A stretch of 63,508 nucleotides of DNA. Source: an uncultured Methylophilaceae bacterium (GTDB lineage: Bacteria > Pseudomonadota > Gammaproteobacteria > Burkholderiales > Methylophilaceae). Each line of letters starts with the position of its first letter. Position 1 is the stretch's first letter. The stretch lies in the NCBI GenBank assembly GCA_903870995.1, contig CAIQFD010000062.1, positions 1 to 63,508 of the forward strand, given 5' to 3'. The notes under the pieces were generated by a model, which worked only from the letters and a program-made list of their open reading frames with translations, made no database searches and was not told the DNA's origin. Shown here piece after piece: positions 33,540-43,704 of this stretch. Made by a program: the position numbers and the translations under genes.

Positions 33540-36265
33540 GTCATCAGCTGCGTCCACAAAGACCTGACTGGCTCGACTAGCTTAGCGACATCACCCATCG
33601 CCACTTGCGCCTTCGAATGGCCTTGTAAGCGCAAAGCGTGTTGTTTCTTACGTAATTCACGATAAGCATTTGCCACCGCTTCGGCTTGTGCTTTTTCAAT
33701 TACGCCCAAACTTGCCAGTCTTGCGAGCAAAGCGATATTTCCAATATTTTCAGTCAGCTCAGGATGTTGATGCGAGTGCGCTAATACTAGATATTGCACC
33801 ATAAATTCCACATCAATAATGCCGCCTAGACTTTGTTTAAGGTCAAAAACGTCAGCAGGAATGATGTGCCCCGCACGCATTTTTTGGCGCATTTCGACCA
33901 CTTCTTTTTTCAGCGCAGCAATGTCACGCTTTTGCGTCATCACATCATAACGGATCTGCTCGAATGCTTTACCTATTTGGACATCTCCAGCGCTAAATCT
34001 AGCACGGGTAATCGCTTGATGCTCCCACACCCAAGCTTTGTGTTGCTGATACCCTCTAAACGCCTCAACAGTGCTTACTAGCAAGCCACTTGCTCCATCT
34101 GGCCGTAGCTGCATATCCGTCTCGTAGAGCATCCCTGCTGAAGTGAGGCTATTCAGCCAGTTATTGATCCGTTGACCAAAGCGCGCGTAAGTCTGACCTG
34201 CATCAGGCGCATCATCATCGTAGAGAAAAATAATGTCCAAATCAGATGCATAACCTATCTCTTTACCCCCTAGCTTGCCGTAGCCGACAATCGCAAACTT
34301 AGGGTCATCTCGATGCTTAGCTTTAAGAGTGGGCCATACCGTTTCAATTGTGACCTGCAAAATAAGATTGGCCAATTCGCTGAGGTAGTCAGACAAAGTT
34401 TCAAGTGGTAACTCCCCTGCCACATCTTTTGCCGCAAATCTGAATACTGCGGCATTCTTAAAATGCCGCATCACATCCATTTGACGCTCAACATCACCTT
34501 CCACTTCAGCCAAACGTCGCTTGAGTTCTTCGCGCATCAACGCAAAATCAGGCACAGCATATAAATGCTGTGTGTCTAACAGTTCGTCTAATAATACGGG
34601 GTGTTGAGATAAGTATTGTTCTAACCAAGGACTGGCTGACGTTAACCGAATCACTAAATTTAAAGCGGCAGGATACTCCGCAAGCAAGGCCAAATAACTC
34701 GCACGGCGGCAAATGTTTTCTAGCAAGTCGGACACGCGCAGCAACGCAGTATCAGGGGCATCTTCCTTCACGGCCAACGCAATCACCAAAGGCATCAATT
34801 GATCAAAGCGCCGACGGCTTAACTCTGGCAATTGCTTGTATTTTGCGCCATGGGCTAATCCGCGCAAACGACTTAGAGTTTGCACTGCATCCGAATAGCC
34901 CAAGCCTTTAATCCGCGCGACGGCCTCTTCATCCGCGATTGTGCCCTGCCAAATTTCCGCAATACTTAGGTCTTCCTCTTGTTCACCTTTAGGGTCGCTA
35001 AACACCTCACTAAAGTACTTGTCTACCACTTTGCGATGCACCTCTATCTTGTCATGCAAGGCATCCCAATCATCACAATTCATGGCCAAAGCCAGCCTCG
35101 CCTTACCTTCGTCATTGGTTGGCAAAGTTTGGGTTTGCTGGTCTTCGGCATACTGAAGCCTATGTTCTAAATCACGCAAAAATACATAAGCGGCGCAGAG
35201 CTCATCCACGGTTTTTTCTGGTAACAACTTCTTATCGCGCAATAAAGCCATCACCGCGAGGGTTGGCCTAATCTGCAAACTCACATCCTGGCCGCCACGT
35301 ATCAACTGAAAGACTTGAGCAATAAACTCAACTTCGCGAATACCTCCACGACCTAACTTGATGTTGTCATGCATATCACGCTTATTCACATCACGCTGAA
35401 TTTGCACTTTTAAATCCCGCATCGAAGCAAACGCGCCATAATCCAAATACTTACGGAACACAAAAGGTCGCAACAAATCCGCAATCACTTTTGCGGGGCC
35501 TGCAATCACACGCCCTTTAATCCAAGCGTAGCGCTCCCACTCACGGCCTTGATTTTGGTAATACTCTTCTAGCATCGCCAAACTGCAAGCCAGCGGACCT
35601 TCTGAACCATAAGGGCGCAAACGCATATCCACACGGAATACAAAACCATCTTCAGTGATTTCATCAATCGCCGCGATGAGCTTCTTTCCCACGCGCGTAA
35701 AAAACTCATGATTGCTTAATGTTTGTTTACCTTGTTCTCCAACACTAAGGCATGCACCATTCGTTTCACCATCTTCTTCAAACGCAAAAATCAAATCAAT
35801 GTCAGACGACACATTGAGTTCAAAGCCACCCAGCTTACCCATGCCAATCACAATCAAAGATTGTGGCTTGCCACCCTCACCAACAGGCGCGCCATAAGTT
35901 TCTTTGAGCCAAGCCTCAATGTGTGTCAATGCAACGTTGACTGCCACTTCAGCCAAATCACTCACCGACTGCACCACCTCGGCAAAGTCAGCCAATCCAT
36001 TCAAATCACGTACGATAATGCGCAACATTACACGCTGCCTTAATTTACGCAGGGCACGCTTCAAACTTGCTTCATCATTGATCGACTGATCTGCAAGATA
36101 AGCGAGCATTTCATCACGGCTAAACCCTAAGACAATCTTTTGCAGCAAATCAGGCAACAGGTCTGCATCGCCTGTCAGCAGGCGGCTCACAAATGGACTA
36201 CAAGCCATCGCGTGCTGGATATTTGCGTAAGCTGCAGTTGATTCAAGTGCGGATGTGGTCGTCAT
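33536..36265 (-). CDS. glnE: Bifunctional glutamine synthetase adenylyltransferase/deadenylase
   Basis: The protein has 909 residues (E. coli GlnE is about 945). It controls glutamine synthetase by reversible AMP transfer in response to PII. Two nucleotidyltransferase domains are visible. The N-terminal deadenylase has GMGKLGGFELNVSSDIDLIF and the C-terminal adenylylase has GYGKLGGKEIGYASDLDIIF. In both, the Asp-x-Asp metal ligands are intact. LGRGGIREVEFIAQ and LGGIIDVEFMVQY, typical of the linker domains, are also present. It is a single gene, convergent with the RND operon and divergent from acs. Confidence 0.96.
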   Translation of the reverse strand: MTTTSALESTAAYANIQHAMACSPFVSRLLTGDADLLPDLLQKIVLGFSRDEMLAYLADQSINDEASLKRALRKLRQRVMLRIIVRDLNGLADFAEVVQSVSDLAEVAVNVALTHIEAWLKETYGAPVGEGGKPQSLIVIGMGKLGGFELNVSSDIDLIFAFEEDGETNGACLSVGEQGKQTLSNHEFFTRVGKKLIAAIDEITEDGFVFRVDMRLRPYGSEGPLACSLAMLEEYYQNQGREWERYAWIKGRVIAGPAKVIADLLRPFVFRKYLDYGAFASMRDLKVQIQRDVNKRDMHDNIKLGRGGIREVEFIAQVFQLIRGGQDVSLQIRPTLAVMALLRDKKLLPEKTVDELCAAYVFLRDLEHRLQYAEDQQTQTLPTNDEGKARLALAMNCDDWDALHDKIEVHRKVVDKYFSEVFSDPKGEQEEDLSIAEIWQGTIADEEAVARIKGLGYSDAVQTLSRLRGLAHGAKYKQLPELSRRRFDQLMPLVIALAVKEDAPDTALLRVSDLLENICRRASYLALLAEYPAALNLVIRLTSASPWLEQYLSQHPVLLDELLDTQHLYAVPDFALMREELKRRLAEVEGDVERQMDVMRHFKNAAVFRFAAKDVAGELPLETLSDYLSELANLILQVTIETVWPTLKAKHRDDPKFAIVGYGKLGGKEIGYASDLDIIFLYDDDAPDAGQTYARFGQRINNWLNSLTSAGMLYETDMQLRPDGASGLLVSTVEAFRGYQQHKAWVWEHQAITRARFSAGDVQIGKAFEQIRYDVMTQKRDIAALKKEVVEMRQKMRAGHIIPADVFDLKQSLGGIIDVEFMVQYLVLAHSHQHPELTENIGNIALLARLASLGVIEKAQAEAVANAYRELRKKQHALRLQGHSKAQVAMGDVAKLVEPVRSLWTQLMT

Positions 36266-36407
36266 TAAAATTCACTAATTCCTAAAATCACAAACATTAA
36301 AAATACGTTGGAATGGCTAGAAATAGGCCTTGGAAATGTTATTATCCACCTTCTGAATTCTAAACCTTTTCATATAAAAATAATTAAGTTCTATCGGGGG
36401 AAATGCA
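36266..36407. promoter_or_regulatory. Divergent glnE/acs intergenic region
   Basis: This 142-bp divergent region must hold promoters for both genes. A strong SD (GGGGGAAA) lies 6-7 nt before the acs ATG. It has A/T-rich tracts, but no -10/-35 pair that I trust. Confidence 0.5.
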
Positions 36408-38372
36408 ATGTCATCAATCGAGTCTGTGCTATCTGAAAACCGCGTGTTTGCGCCCATTCCCGCATTCAAACAAAACGCGACTGTTTCTGGCTTAGCCGCT
36501 TACCAAGCCTTATGCAAACAAGCTGAGCAAGATTACACTGGCTTTTGGGGCAACTTAGCACGCACCGAACTTGACTGGCACAAACCTTTCACACAAATTT
36601 TAGATGAAAGTAAGGCCCCTTTTTACCGCTGGTTTCATGATGGCGAGTTAAACGCTTCTTATAACTGTATTGATCGTCACCTCGCCAGCAAAGGTGACAA
36701 AACGGCCATTATCTTTGAAGCGGATGATGGCTCAGTCACCAAACTTACCTACAAACAACTACACCAACGCGTTTGCCGTTTTGCTAACGCCCTTAAAGAC
36801 CAAGGTATTACCTTAGGCGACCGCGTGATTATTTACTTACCGATGGGGATTGAAGCGGTCATCGCTATGCAAGCCTGCGCTCGTATTGGCGCCATCCACT
36901 CAGTGGTATTTGGGGGATTCTCATCCAAAAGCCTACACGAACGTATTACCGACGTTGGCGCTAAATTAGTCATCACTGCCGATGCTGGCATGCGCGGTGG
37001 CAAGGCCGTCGTCCTTAAAACTGCTGTAGATGAAGCGTTATCTCTAGGCAATTGCGAAGCTGTCACCAAAGTCATCGTTTGTGAGCGGACCAAATCAGAA
37101 GTTGCTTGGACAGAAGGCCGTGATATCTGGTGGCACGATATCGAAAATCAAGCTTCTGACGTTTGCGAACCAACTTGGGTGAATGCAGAACATCCACTAT
37201 TTATCCTTTACACTTCGGGCTCAACAGGCACACCAAAAGGCGTACAACATTCTACAGGCGGCTATTTGCTTGGCGCTTTGATGAGCATCAAATGGGTGTT
37301 CGATTACAAAGACAGCGACGTATTTTGGTGTACTGCAGATGTGGGCTGGATTACCGGCCACAGCTATGTCGCCTACGGTCCATTGTCATTGGGCGCGACA
37401 CAAGTCATTTTTGAAGGCATTCCAACTTACCCAGATGCTGGTCGTTTCTGGCAAATGATAGAAAAACACAAGGTCAGCGTGTTCTACACTGCGCCAACAG
37501 CGATTCGCTCACTGATTAAACTCGGTGGCGACCTGCCTAAACAATACGACCTTTCAAGTTTACGATTATTAGGCACCGTCGGCGAACCCATCAATCCAGA
37601 AGCTTGGATGTGGTATCACACCGTGGTAGGCAATGAACGCTGCCCTATCGTGGATACTTGGTGGCAAACAGAAACGGGGGCTCACATGCTTGCGCCACTT
37701 CCTGGCGCGATTGATGCTAAACCAGGCTCATGCACGATGCCGCTCCCTGGCATCATGATGGATATTGTTCACGAAGACGGCACCCATATTGAAGGCACAG
37801 GCGGCGGCTTGCTTGTTGCTAAAAAACCTTGGCCTTCCATGATCCGCACCATCTGGGGCAATCCTGAGCGCTTTAAGAAATCTTATTTCCCAGAAGAGCT
37901 CAATGGCTTATATCTCGCCGGCGACTCAGCGCACCGTGATGATGACGGCTACTACTGGATTATGGGCCGTATTGATGATGTGCTTAACGTATCAGGCCAT
38001 CGTCTCGGCACGATGGAAATTGAATCTGCATTAGTGGCAAATCCATTGGTTGCAGAAGCGGCCATTGTGGGCAAACCACACGACATCAAAGGTGAATCTA
38101 TCGTGGCTTACGTCGTGCTGAAAGGCGCGCGCCCAGAAGGCGAAGCTGCCAAGAAGATTGTGGCTGAACTACGCGACTGGGTAGGCAAAGAGATTGGCCC
38201 AATTGCCAAGCCGGATGAAATCCGCTTTGGTGACAATTTACCAAAAACACGTTCAGGCAAAATCATGCGCCGCTTATTGCGTAGCTTGGCGAGAGGTGAA
38301 GAAATTACCTCCGACATCTCAACGCTCGATAACCCAGCTATTTTGGAACAACTTAAACAGCCTATCGTTTAA
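36408..38372 (+). CDS. acs: Acetyl-CoA synthetase (AMP-forming)
   Basis: The protein has 654 residues, the normal length. It converts acetate, ATP and CoA to acetyl-CoA through acetyl-AMP. The P-loop-like motif is [19 protein letters not shown], followed by the W-WQTETG motif, the hinge [20 protein letters not shown], and the C-terminal [12 protein letters not shown] with Lys618. That Lys is the residue acetylated and inactivated by Pat-type acetyltransferases in characterised homologues. The ORF has a strong SD (GGGGGAAA) and is followed by an intrinsic terminator, so it is probably monocistronic. Confidence 0.97.
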   Translation: MSSIESVLSENRVFAPIPAFKQNATVSGLAAYQALCKQAEQDYTGFWGNLARTELDWHKPFTQILDESKAPFYRWFHDGELNASYNCIDRHLASKGDKTAIIFEADDGSVTKLTYKQLHQRVCRFANALKDQGITLGDRVIIYLPMGIEAVIAMQACARIGAIHSVVFGGFSSKSLHERITDVGAKLVITADAGMRGGKAVVLKTAVDEALSLGNCEAVTKVIVCERTKSEVAWTEGRDIWWHDIENQASDVCEPTWVNAEHPLFILYTSGSTGTPKGVQHSTGGYLLGALMSIKWVFDYKDSDVFWCTADVGWITGHSYVAYGPLSLGATQVIFEGIPTYPDAGRFWQMIEKHKVSVFYTAPTAIRSLIKLGGDLPKQYDLSSLRLLGTVGEPINPEAWMWYHTVVGNERCPIVDTWWQTETGAHMLAPLPGAIDAKPGSCTMPLPGIMMDIVHEDGTHIEGTGGGLLVAKKPWPSMIRTIWGNPERFKKSYFPEELNGLYLAGDSAHRDDDGYYWIMGRIDDVLNVSGHRLGTMEIESALVANPLVAEAAIVGKPHDIKGESIVAYVVLKGARPEGEAAKKIVAELRDWVGKEIGPIAKPDEIRFGDNLPKTRSGKIMRRLLRSLARGEEITSDISTLDNPAILEQLKQPIV

Positions 38373-38393
38373 GTCTAGCTTTGCCTTCGGATT

Positions 38394-38425
38394 AAGCGCT
38401 ATTTCGGATAGAATAGCGCTTTTTT
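38394..38425 (+). terminator. Rho-independent terminator of acs
   Basis: AAGCGCTATT (38394-38403) pairs with AATAGCGCTT (38412-38421) across an 8-nt loop. The T-run continues to 38425. It lies 22 bp after the acs stop and about 18 bp before the prfC start, so a prfC promoter must overlap it or lie upstream. Confidence 0.85.
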
Positions 38426-38443
38426 CGCATCTAGATTTTGGCC

Positions 38444-40018
38444 ATGTCATCCTTACCAGAAGAAATTACCCGCCGTCGCACCTTTGCCATCATTTCTCAT
38501 CCTGATGCGGGTAAAACGACGCTGACCGAAAAACTATTATGGTTCGGTGGCGCGATTCAAGTCGCAGGCGAAGTGCGTGGGCGCAAAGCTGCGCGCCATG
38601 CGACATCTGACTGGATGGAACTAGAAAAGCAACGTGGCATTTCGGTGACTTCATCGGTGATGCAGTTCCCATACCGCGAACACATGATTAATTTGCTCGA
38701 CACGCCAGGCCATGATGATTTCTCGGAAGATACTTACCGCACATTAACGGCTGTGGATTCTGCGGTCATGGTGATTGACTCAGTGAACGGTGTTGAGGCG
38801 CAAACCATCAAGCTACTCAACGTCTGCCGTATGCGCGACACGCCAATTATTACCTTCATCAACAAACTGGACCGCGAAAGTCGTCCACCCATCGAACTCT
38901 TAGATGAAATCGAATCTACATTGGGCATGGAATGCGCGCCAATGACTTGGCCGATCGGGATGGGAAAAGGATTCCGCGGCGTCTACCACTTATACAATGA
39001 CGTGGTTTCATTCTTTGATCCACGTGCTGAAAAGGGCACCTCTGAGGTGATTGAAGGCCTGGATAATCCGCGCCTTGATGAGCTACTTGGTCGCCAAGCA
39101 GAAGAGCTTCGCGTTGACATTGAGCTAGTCCGCGGCGCGTCAAACACCTTTAATAAAGAGCGATATTTAAGCGGCAAACAAACCCCAGTATTTTTTGGCT
39201 CAGGCATTAACAACTTTGGTGTGCAATCGCTATTAGATGCCGTAGTTGAACTATCCCCTGCCCCATTAGCCCGAAAAACTGCGACACGCGAAGTAGCGCC
39301 GAATGAAGCAAAATTCTCTGGTTTTGTGTTCAAGATTCAAGCCAACATGGACCCAAAGCACCGCGACCGTATTGCGTTCTTGCGGGTATGTTCAGGTCGC
39401 TTTGAACGTGGCATGAAAATCAAACAAGTCGCCACAGGCAAGCAAATCTCCGTCAACAACGCCATTACCTTTATGGCGCAAGATCGCACCACCATGGACG
39501 AAGCATACTCAGGCGACATTATCGGTATTCCTAACCACGGCACCATTAAACTCGGCGATACGTTCACTGAAAATGAAAACTTAAAATTCATTGGCATCCC
39601 TTCTTTCGCCCCTGAATTTTTCCGCCGTGCACGTATTAAAAACCCGATGAAGATGAAACAGTTACAAATTGGCCTCAAGCAATTATCGGAAGAAGGTGCC
39701 GCCCAGTTATTCCGTCCCTTGCTGTCAAATGACTTGATTTTGGGTGCTGTCGGGATCTTGCAGTTTGATGTGGTGGCACACCGTCTAGAGCACGAATACG
39801 GCGTGGACATGATATTTGAGCCTTACGACTGCCACACTGCGCGCTGGCTAAAAGGCAGTGACGCTGATCTAAAAGCAATCGCTGACAAATACGGCTTTAA
39901 CGTGGGCTTAGATAGCGCGGATGATTATGTGTATCTAGCACCGAATCGCGTGAACTTACAAATGGCACAAGAACGTTACCCAGAGATTGAATTTAAAGAA
40001 ACGCGCGAGATTGCCTAA
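38444..40018 (+). CDS. prfC: Peptide chain release factor 3
   Basis: The protein has 524 residues from the ATG at 38444, which gives [16 protein letters not shown]. An in-frame TTG at 38438 is less likely. RF-3 is an EF-G-like GTPase that removes RF1/RF2 from the ribosome. G1 is [13 protein letters not shown]3 is [12 protein letters not shown] and G4 is NKLDRE. An EF-Tu-like domain 2 and the RF3 C-terminal domain follow ([31 protein letters not shown]). The 3' end overlaps the next gene. Confidence 0.96.
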   Translation: MSSLPEEITRRRTFAIISHPDAGKTTLTEKLLWFGGAIQVAGEVRGRKAARHATSDWMELEKQRGISVTSSVMQFPYREHMINLLDTPGHDDFSEDTYRTLTAVDSAVMVIDSVNGVEAQTIKLLNVCRMRDTPIITFINKLDRESRPPIELLDEIESTLGMECAPMTWPIGMGKGFRGVYHLYNDVVSFFDPRAEKGTSEVIEGLDNPRLDELLGRQAEELRVDIELVRGASNTFNKERYLSGKQTPVFFGSGINNFGVQSLLDAVVELSPAPLARKTATREVAPNEAKFSGFVFKIQANMDPKHRDRIAFLRVCSGRFERGMKIKQVATGKQISVNNAITFMAQDRTTMDEAYSGDIIGIPNHGTIKLGDTFTENENLKFIGIPSFAPEFFRRARIKNPMKMKQLQIGLKQLSEEGAAQLFRPLLSNDLILGAVGILQFDVVAHRLEHEYGVDMIFEPYDCHTARWLKGSDADLKAIADKYGFNVGLDSADDYVYLAPNRVNLQMAQERYPEIEFKETREIA

Positions 40019-40400
40019 GCCCGTCATTAAAATTGATTGTCCTTGCGGTAGCGGAGCGCTTTATCAAGATTGCTGTGAACCTTATCACCTGAGTACGGGC
40101 GCACCCAATGCTGAAAAGCTGATGCGCTCTCGTTACAGCGCTTATGCATTGGGTTTGGAGGACTACCTGCTCAATACTTGGCATCCCAATACTAGACCAA
40201 AACACCTCAATCTCGCTAACGATCGTACCAAATGGCTGGGACTTGAGGTAATACGCTTTGAGCCTAACGACGATCAAGCCATCGTCGAATTTATTGCCAG
40301 CTACAAAGACAACGGCAAGGCCGAGAGACTACACGAAACTAGCCAATTCAGACGCATTGCAGGTCGCTGGTATTATGTAGATGGTGAATTTCAAGATTAA
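39987..40400 (+). CDS. YchJ-like SEC-C zinc-motif protein (UPF0225)
   Basis: The protein has up to 137 residues. An N-terminal SEC-C-type zinc motif is visible ([17 protein letters not shown]). The conserved YchJ core follows ([28 protein letters not shown]) and the C-terminus is [14 protein letters not shown]. The ATG at 39987 overlaps prfC by 32 bp. A TTG at 40011, in frame and spanning the prfC stop region, would give 129 residues starting near LPKPVIK and is an equally good start. The biochemical role is unknown. The fold resembles NTF2-like proteins. Confidence 0.85.
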   Translation: MNLKKRARLPKPVIKIDCPCGSGALYQDCCEPYHLSTGAPNAEKLMRSRYSAYALGLEDYLLNTWHPNTRPKHLNLANDRTKWLGLEVIRFEPNDDQAIVEFIASYKDNGKAERLHETSQFRRIAGRWYYVDGEFQD

Positions 40401-40475
40401 ATTAAACTTAAACATCAAAATCTTAAATAATGTGAAGCTTTGTTTTTTGTCACATTAGCTTCATAAAACCACCCT

Positions 40476-41000
40476 ATGCTTAACCTAATAATTTTAATAT
40501 TAGGTTGCAAGCAATTGATTTACAAGAAAACAAATTATGGACAAGAAGAGGTTGCACACCCTAGAAGAAGCATAGGCCTCAAAGAGCGCCAATTGCTGAT
40601 TATGGTCGATGGCAAACGAAGCGCCGATGATTTAGCCAAGTACATCAGCCTACCCAACGTTGAAGAAACTTTAGCGCAGCTCGCTAAAATCGGGTATGTA
40701 ATGCCCGCCCATTTGCAAGAAGTCAGCAAATCCAATCCCTTCAAAACCACCGCTTCACCCGAACTCAATCTCAGCGCCGACCAAATCAACGCAATCAAAG
40801 AACTTCTTCTCAAAAGCACTGATGAACACTTAGGCATTTTAGGCCGCAGCATAAGAAGAAAAATAGAAGAAACGAGCAATGATGAGCAAATGAAACTCAG
40901 CATCTCACAATGGCACATGGCAATACGCGAATCCAAGACTGGCCGCGAGATCGCGCATGTATTGATGGATGAGGTTAAAGCTTTAATTCCAAAAAATTAG
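40476..41000 (+). CDS. Unknown protein with winged-helix-like N-terminus
   Basis: The protein has 174 residues from the ATG. The first residues (MLNLIILILGCKQL) resemble no signal peptide that I trust, and a TTG at 40515 could be the true start. The segment LKERQLLIMVDGKRSADDLAKYI, then VEETLAQLAKIGYV, reads like a small helix-turn-helix domain of the kind seen in GAF- or PatA-linked regulators. The C-terminal half is helical (DQINAIKELLLKST). The function is not recognised. It is convergent with the 40997-41572 gene, overlapping it by 4 bp. Confidence 0.6.
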   Translation: MLNLIILILGCKQLIYKKTNYGQEEVAHPRRSIGLKERQLLIMVDGKRSADDLAKYISLPNVEETLAQLAKIGYVMPAHLQEVSKSNPFKTTASPELNLSADQINAIKELLLKSTDEHLGILGRSIRRKIEETSNDEQMKLSISQWHMAIRESKTGREIAHVLMDEVKALIPKN

Positions 41001-41572
41001 GCGAACGCCTCACATAGCATACTCAAAAAAGCACCCAACACAGGAATCAGCTCTTCTTTCTCAAACGGTGCCGCGTCATCAGTGCCTGCCACCAAGAAAG
41101 CAATCACGGCTTTATCAAAATCCTCACGGAAGTGCGTCCAATGCTCAGCATCCGCATCCCCAATCAAATGGAATTTACGCATGCCAGATTCAACAATATC
41201 CGCTAATTCTTCGTTCGTCAGTTCTGCAAAAAGGGATTTAGCAATCACGATTTGATCTTGTTCTAAATCTGCCACAACATCCTCAGCGCCTAGTGGCAAG
41301 ACCAAATAGGCGTAAACCATCAAAGCGAATGCTTGATATACGCTGAGCATATCAAAGTTATCGTAACGCTCATCAGCTGGCGAACGCGAAGCTTCTTTAA
41401 TCGCTTTAGCTGTGATGTAACACGCCAAATAGCTCGCTGCTTTAACTGGATCGTAATCTTCTAAATTACTGCTGAGCGGTGCATCTTGTTCCGTGCGCCC
41501 TTCAGCCAAGCAAAGTGCGTGCAGCAGGCTTAAGTTTTTTGAATATTGGTTTGTAGATTGTTGGTCTGCCAT
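40997..41572 (-). CDS. Conserved-looking acidic helical protein, unknown function
   Basis: The protein has 191 residues. I do not recognise a family. The sequence is acidic and alpha-helical with no signal peptide. Distinct stretches are DPVKAASYLACYITAKAIKE, YQAFALMVYAYLVLPLGAED and a C-terminal LIPVLGAFLSMLCEAF. It starts 30 bp after yheS on the same strand, so it is probably co-transcribed with that ABC-F gene. It could be a cytosolic accessory protein, but this is inference from position only. Confidence 0.65.
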   Translation of the reverse strand: MADQQSTNQYSKNLSLLHALCLAEGRTEQDAPLSSNLEDYDPVKAASYLACYITAKAIKEASRSPADERYDNFDMLSVYQAFALMVYAYLVLPLGAEDVVADLEQDQIVIAKSLFAELTNEELADIVESGMRKFHLIGDADAEHWTHFREDFDKAVIAFLVAGTDDAAPFEKEELIPVLGAFLSMLCEAFA

Positions 41573-41602
41573 TTTTCGTTCTCTATCTTCAATTAAGTTG
41601 TT

Positions 41603-43513
41603 TTATTGGATTGCTGGCAACGCTTCTAACATTTCTTGCAGCTCTAGCCAGCGCATCTCTGCCGTTTCTAATTGTTGAACCAGTTCAGCTTGCAGTTTGA
41701 GCAAATCTTGCAAAATACTTTTATCGCTCTGGGTGTATAAATCAGGGTCAGCCAACTTGCTATCTAAAGCGGTTTTATCTTGCTCCCACTTCGCCATATT
41801 GGCTTCAATCTGTTCGGTCTCTTTCAGCAGTGGACGACGCTCAGCAATCCGCGCTTGCCGATCAGCCTTACTTTGTGCGCGTTCTACTTTGTTGGATGAC
41901 GCTGGCACCTCTTTGCTTGATTCCAAGCTTTGTTTATCGGCCAGCTTTTGCACATTGAGCCAATCTTTGTAATCATCCAAGTCACCATCAAACACTTCTG
42001 CTTTGCCGTGTGCAACTAGCATAAATTTATCGCAAGTCGCTCTCAGCATCGCTCGATCATGCGAAACAATCACTACGCCGCCCTGATACTCTTGCAATGC
42101 AACTGTGAGTGCATGGCGCATTTCCAAATCCAAATGGTTAGTTGGCTCATCCAGCAATAGTAAGTTCGGACGCGTCCAAATCAGCAAGGCCAAAGCTAAA
42201 CGTGACTTCTCTCCACCTGAAAATGGCCCACAAGGCGAACTAGCCATATCACCCTTAAAATCAAAACCGCCCAAATAATTACGATGCTCTTGTTCGCGGG
42301 TTTCAGGGTCTAGCTTTTGCATATGCTCAAGTGGCGACTCATCTAGGCGAAGCTGCTCAAGTTGATGCTGGGCAAAATAACCGATTTTCAAGTCCTTGCC
42401 TTCTACCCGCTTGCCCGCCTTCATTGCGAGTTCATTGGCCAACAGTTTAATCAGCGTAGATTTACCCGCACCGTTGCGGCCTAGCAAACCGAGTCGCTCA
42501 CCTGGTCTTAAAGCCAGCTCTATTTTGCTAAGAATGGTGGTATCGCCATAGCCCACACACACGTCGTCGAGCACTAGCAATGGATCTGGCACGTTCTGCA
42601 TTTCTCTAAAGCTAAAATCAAACGGCGTATCAATATGCGCAGCTGAAATCATCTCCATGCGCTCAAGGGCTTTTATTCGGCTCTGCGCCTGGCGAGCTTT
42701 AGTCGCTTTAGCGCGAAAGCGTTCAATATAGCTTTGCAAATGTGCCACATTGCGTTGTTGACGCTCATACATGGACTGTTGCTGCGCTAAACGCTCGGCA
42801 CGTTGACGCTCGAAGTCTGAATAACCGCCTTTGTAAAGCGTAAGGCGCTGCTGCTCAATGTGCGCGATGTGATTCACGATTGCATCTAGGAAATCTCGAT
42901 CATGGGAAATCAGTACGAGCGTACCGCGATAATCCTTAAGCCAGGTCTCCAGCCAAATCACCGCATCCAAGTCCAGATGGTTAGTCGGCTCATCCAGCAA
43001 AAGCAAATCTGAACGGCACATCAAGGCGCGCGCTAAATTCAAACGCACGCGCCAACCACCTGAAAAGTCAGACACTGGACGACTTAAATCCGCATTCTTA
43101 AATCCTAAACCATCAAGCAGCTCAGCGGCCCTTGCACGCGCTGAGTAGCCGCCAATTTCACTAAAGCGTGCATGTAGCTCGCCTATTTTTTCGCCTTCAT
43201 GTTTGGCTTCCGCTTCAACCAAAGCGCTTTCAATGGCGCGCAATTCAACGTCACCATCAAGGGTAAATTCGATGGCTTCTTGGGATAACGCTGGTGTTTC
43301 TTGGGCTACGTGGGCAATTACCCAATTAGGCGGCATTTCTAAATCGCCATGCTCAGGATGTAACTCACCGCGCAACATGGCAAATAAGCTTGATTTACCC
43401 GCACCGTTTGCGCCAGTCAAACCAACCTTATGGCCTGGATGAAGCTGAAATGATGCGCCTTCAATCAGTACTTTGACGCCACGCGTTAACGTGAGATTTT
43501 TGAATTGAATCAA
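41603..43513 (-). CDS. yheS: ABC-F family ATPase, YheS type
   Basis: The protein has 636 residues with two ABC domains and no membrane segment. Domain 1 has GANGAGKSS, the signature DFSGGWRVRLNLARAL and LLLLDEPTNHLD. Domain 2 has GRNGAGKST, FSGGEKSRLALALLIW and LLLLDEPTNHLD. The ABC-F interdomain linker (YERQQRNVAHLQSYIERF) and a C-terminal coiled coil after about 540 are present. The start (MIQFKNLTLTRGVKVL) and VAQETPALSQ match YheS rather than EttA or Uup. ABC-F proteins act on ribosomes. It is divergent from yhdP. Confidence 0.92.
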   Translation of the reverse strand: MIQFKNLTLTRGVKVLIEGASFQLHPGHKVGLTGANGAGKSSLFAMLRGELHPEHGDLEMPPNWVIAHVAQETPALSQEAIEFTLDGDVELRAIESALVEAEAKHEGEKIGELHARFSEIGGYSARARAAELLDGLGFKNADLSRPVSDFSGGWRVRLNLARALMCRSDLLLLDEPTNHLDLDAVIWLETWLKDYRGTLVLISHDRDFLDAIVNHIAHIEQQRLTLYKGGYSDFERQRAERLAQQQSMYERQQRNVAHLQSYIERFRAKATKARQAQSRIKALERMEMISAAHIDTPFDFSFREMQNVPDPLLVLDDVCVGYGDTTILSKIELALRPGERLGLLGRNGAGKSTLIKLLANELAMKAGKRVEGKDLKIGYFAQHQLEQLRLDESPLEHMQKLDPETREQEHRNYLGGFDFKGDMASSPCGPFSGGEKSRLALALLIWTRPNLLLLDEPTNHLDLEMRHALTVALQEYQGGVVIVSHDRAMLRATCDKFMLVAHGKAEVFDGDLDDYKDWLNVQKLADKQSLESSKEVPASSNKVERAQSKADRQARIAERRPLLKETEQIEANMAKWEQDKTALDSKLADPDLYTQSDKSILQDLLKLQAELVQQLETAEMRWLELQEMLEALPAIQ

Positions 43514-43704
43514 ACTTGCCTTTCTTTTTAACGTGAATCTTTGAGCTTCACGTCAGCCAACTTTTAACAAAGGCGTTATTCTAAAGCAAGTACGGTCATA
43601 TCATCACTTGTTTATACAATATGTAACAGTTAGAAAACCCTGCATATAGTAGAATATCAACAATCGAAAAAAGCCTAGCTTCAAAAAAAGTTACCTACAA
43701 ATTA

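Noticed and set aside
38438-38443. TTG start for prfC
   Set aside because: An ATG two codons later fits the known RF3 N-terminus better.
40428-40462. ATGTGA/TCACAT inverted repeat as a CRP site
   Set aside because: The half-sites are about 14-16 nt apart rather than the 6 nt of a CRP operator.
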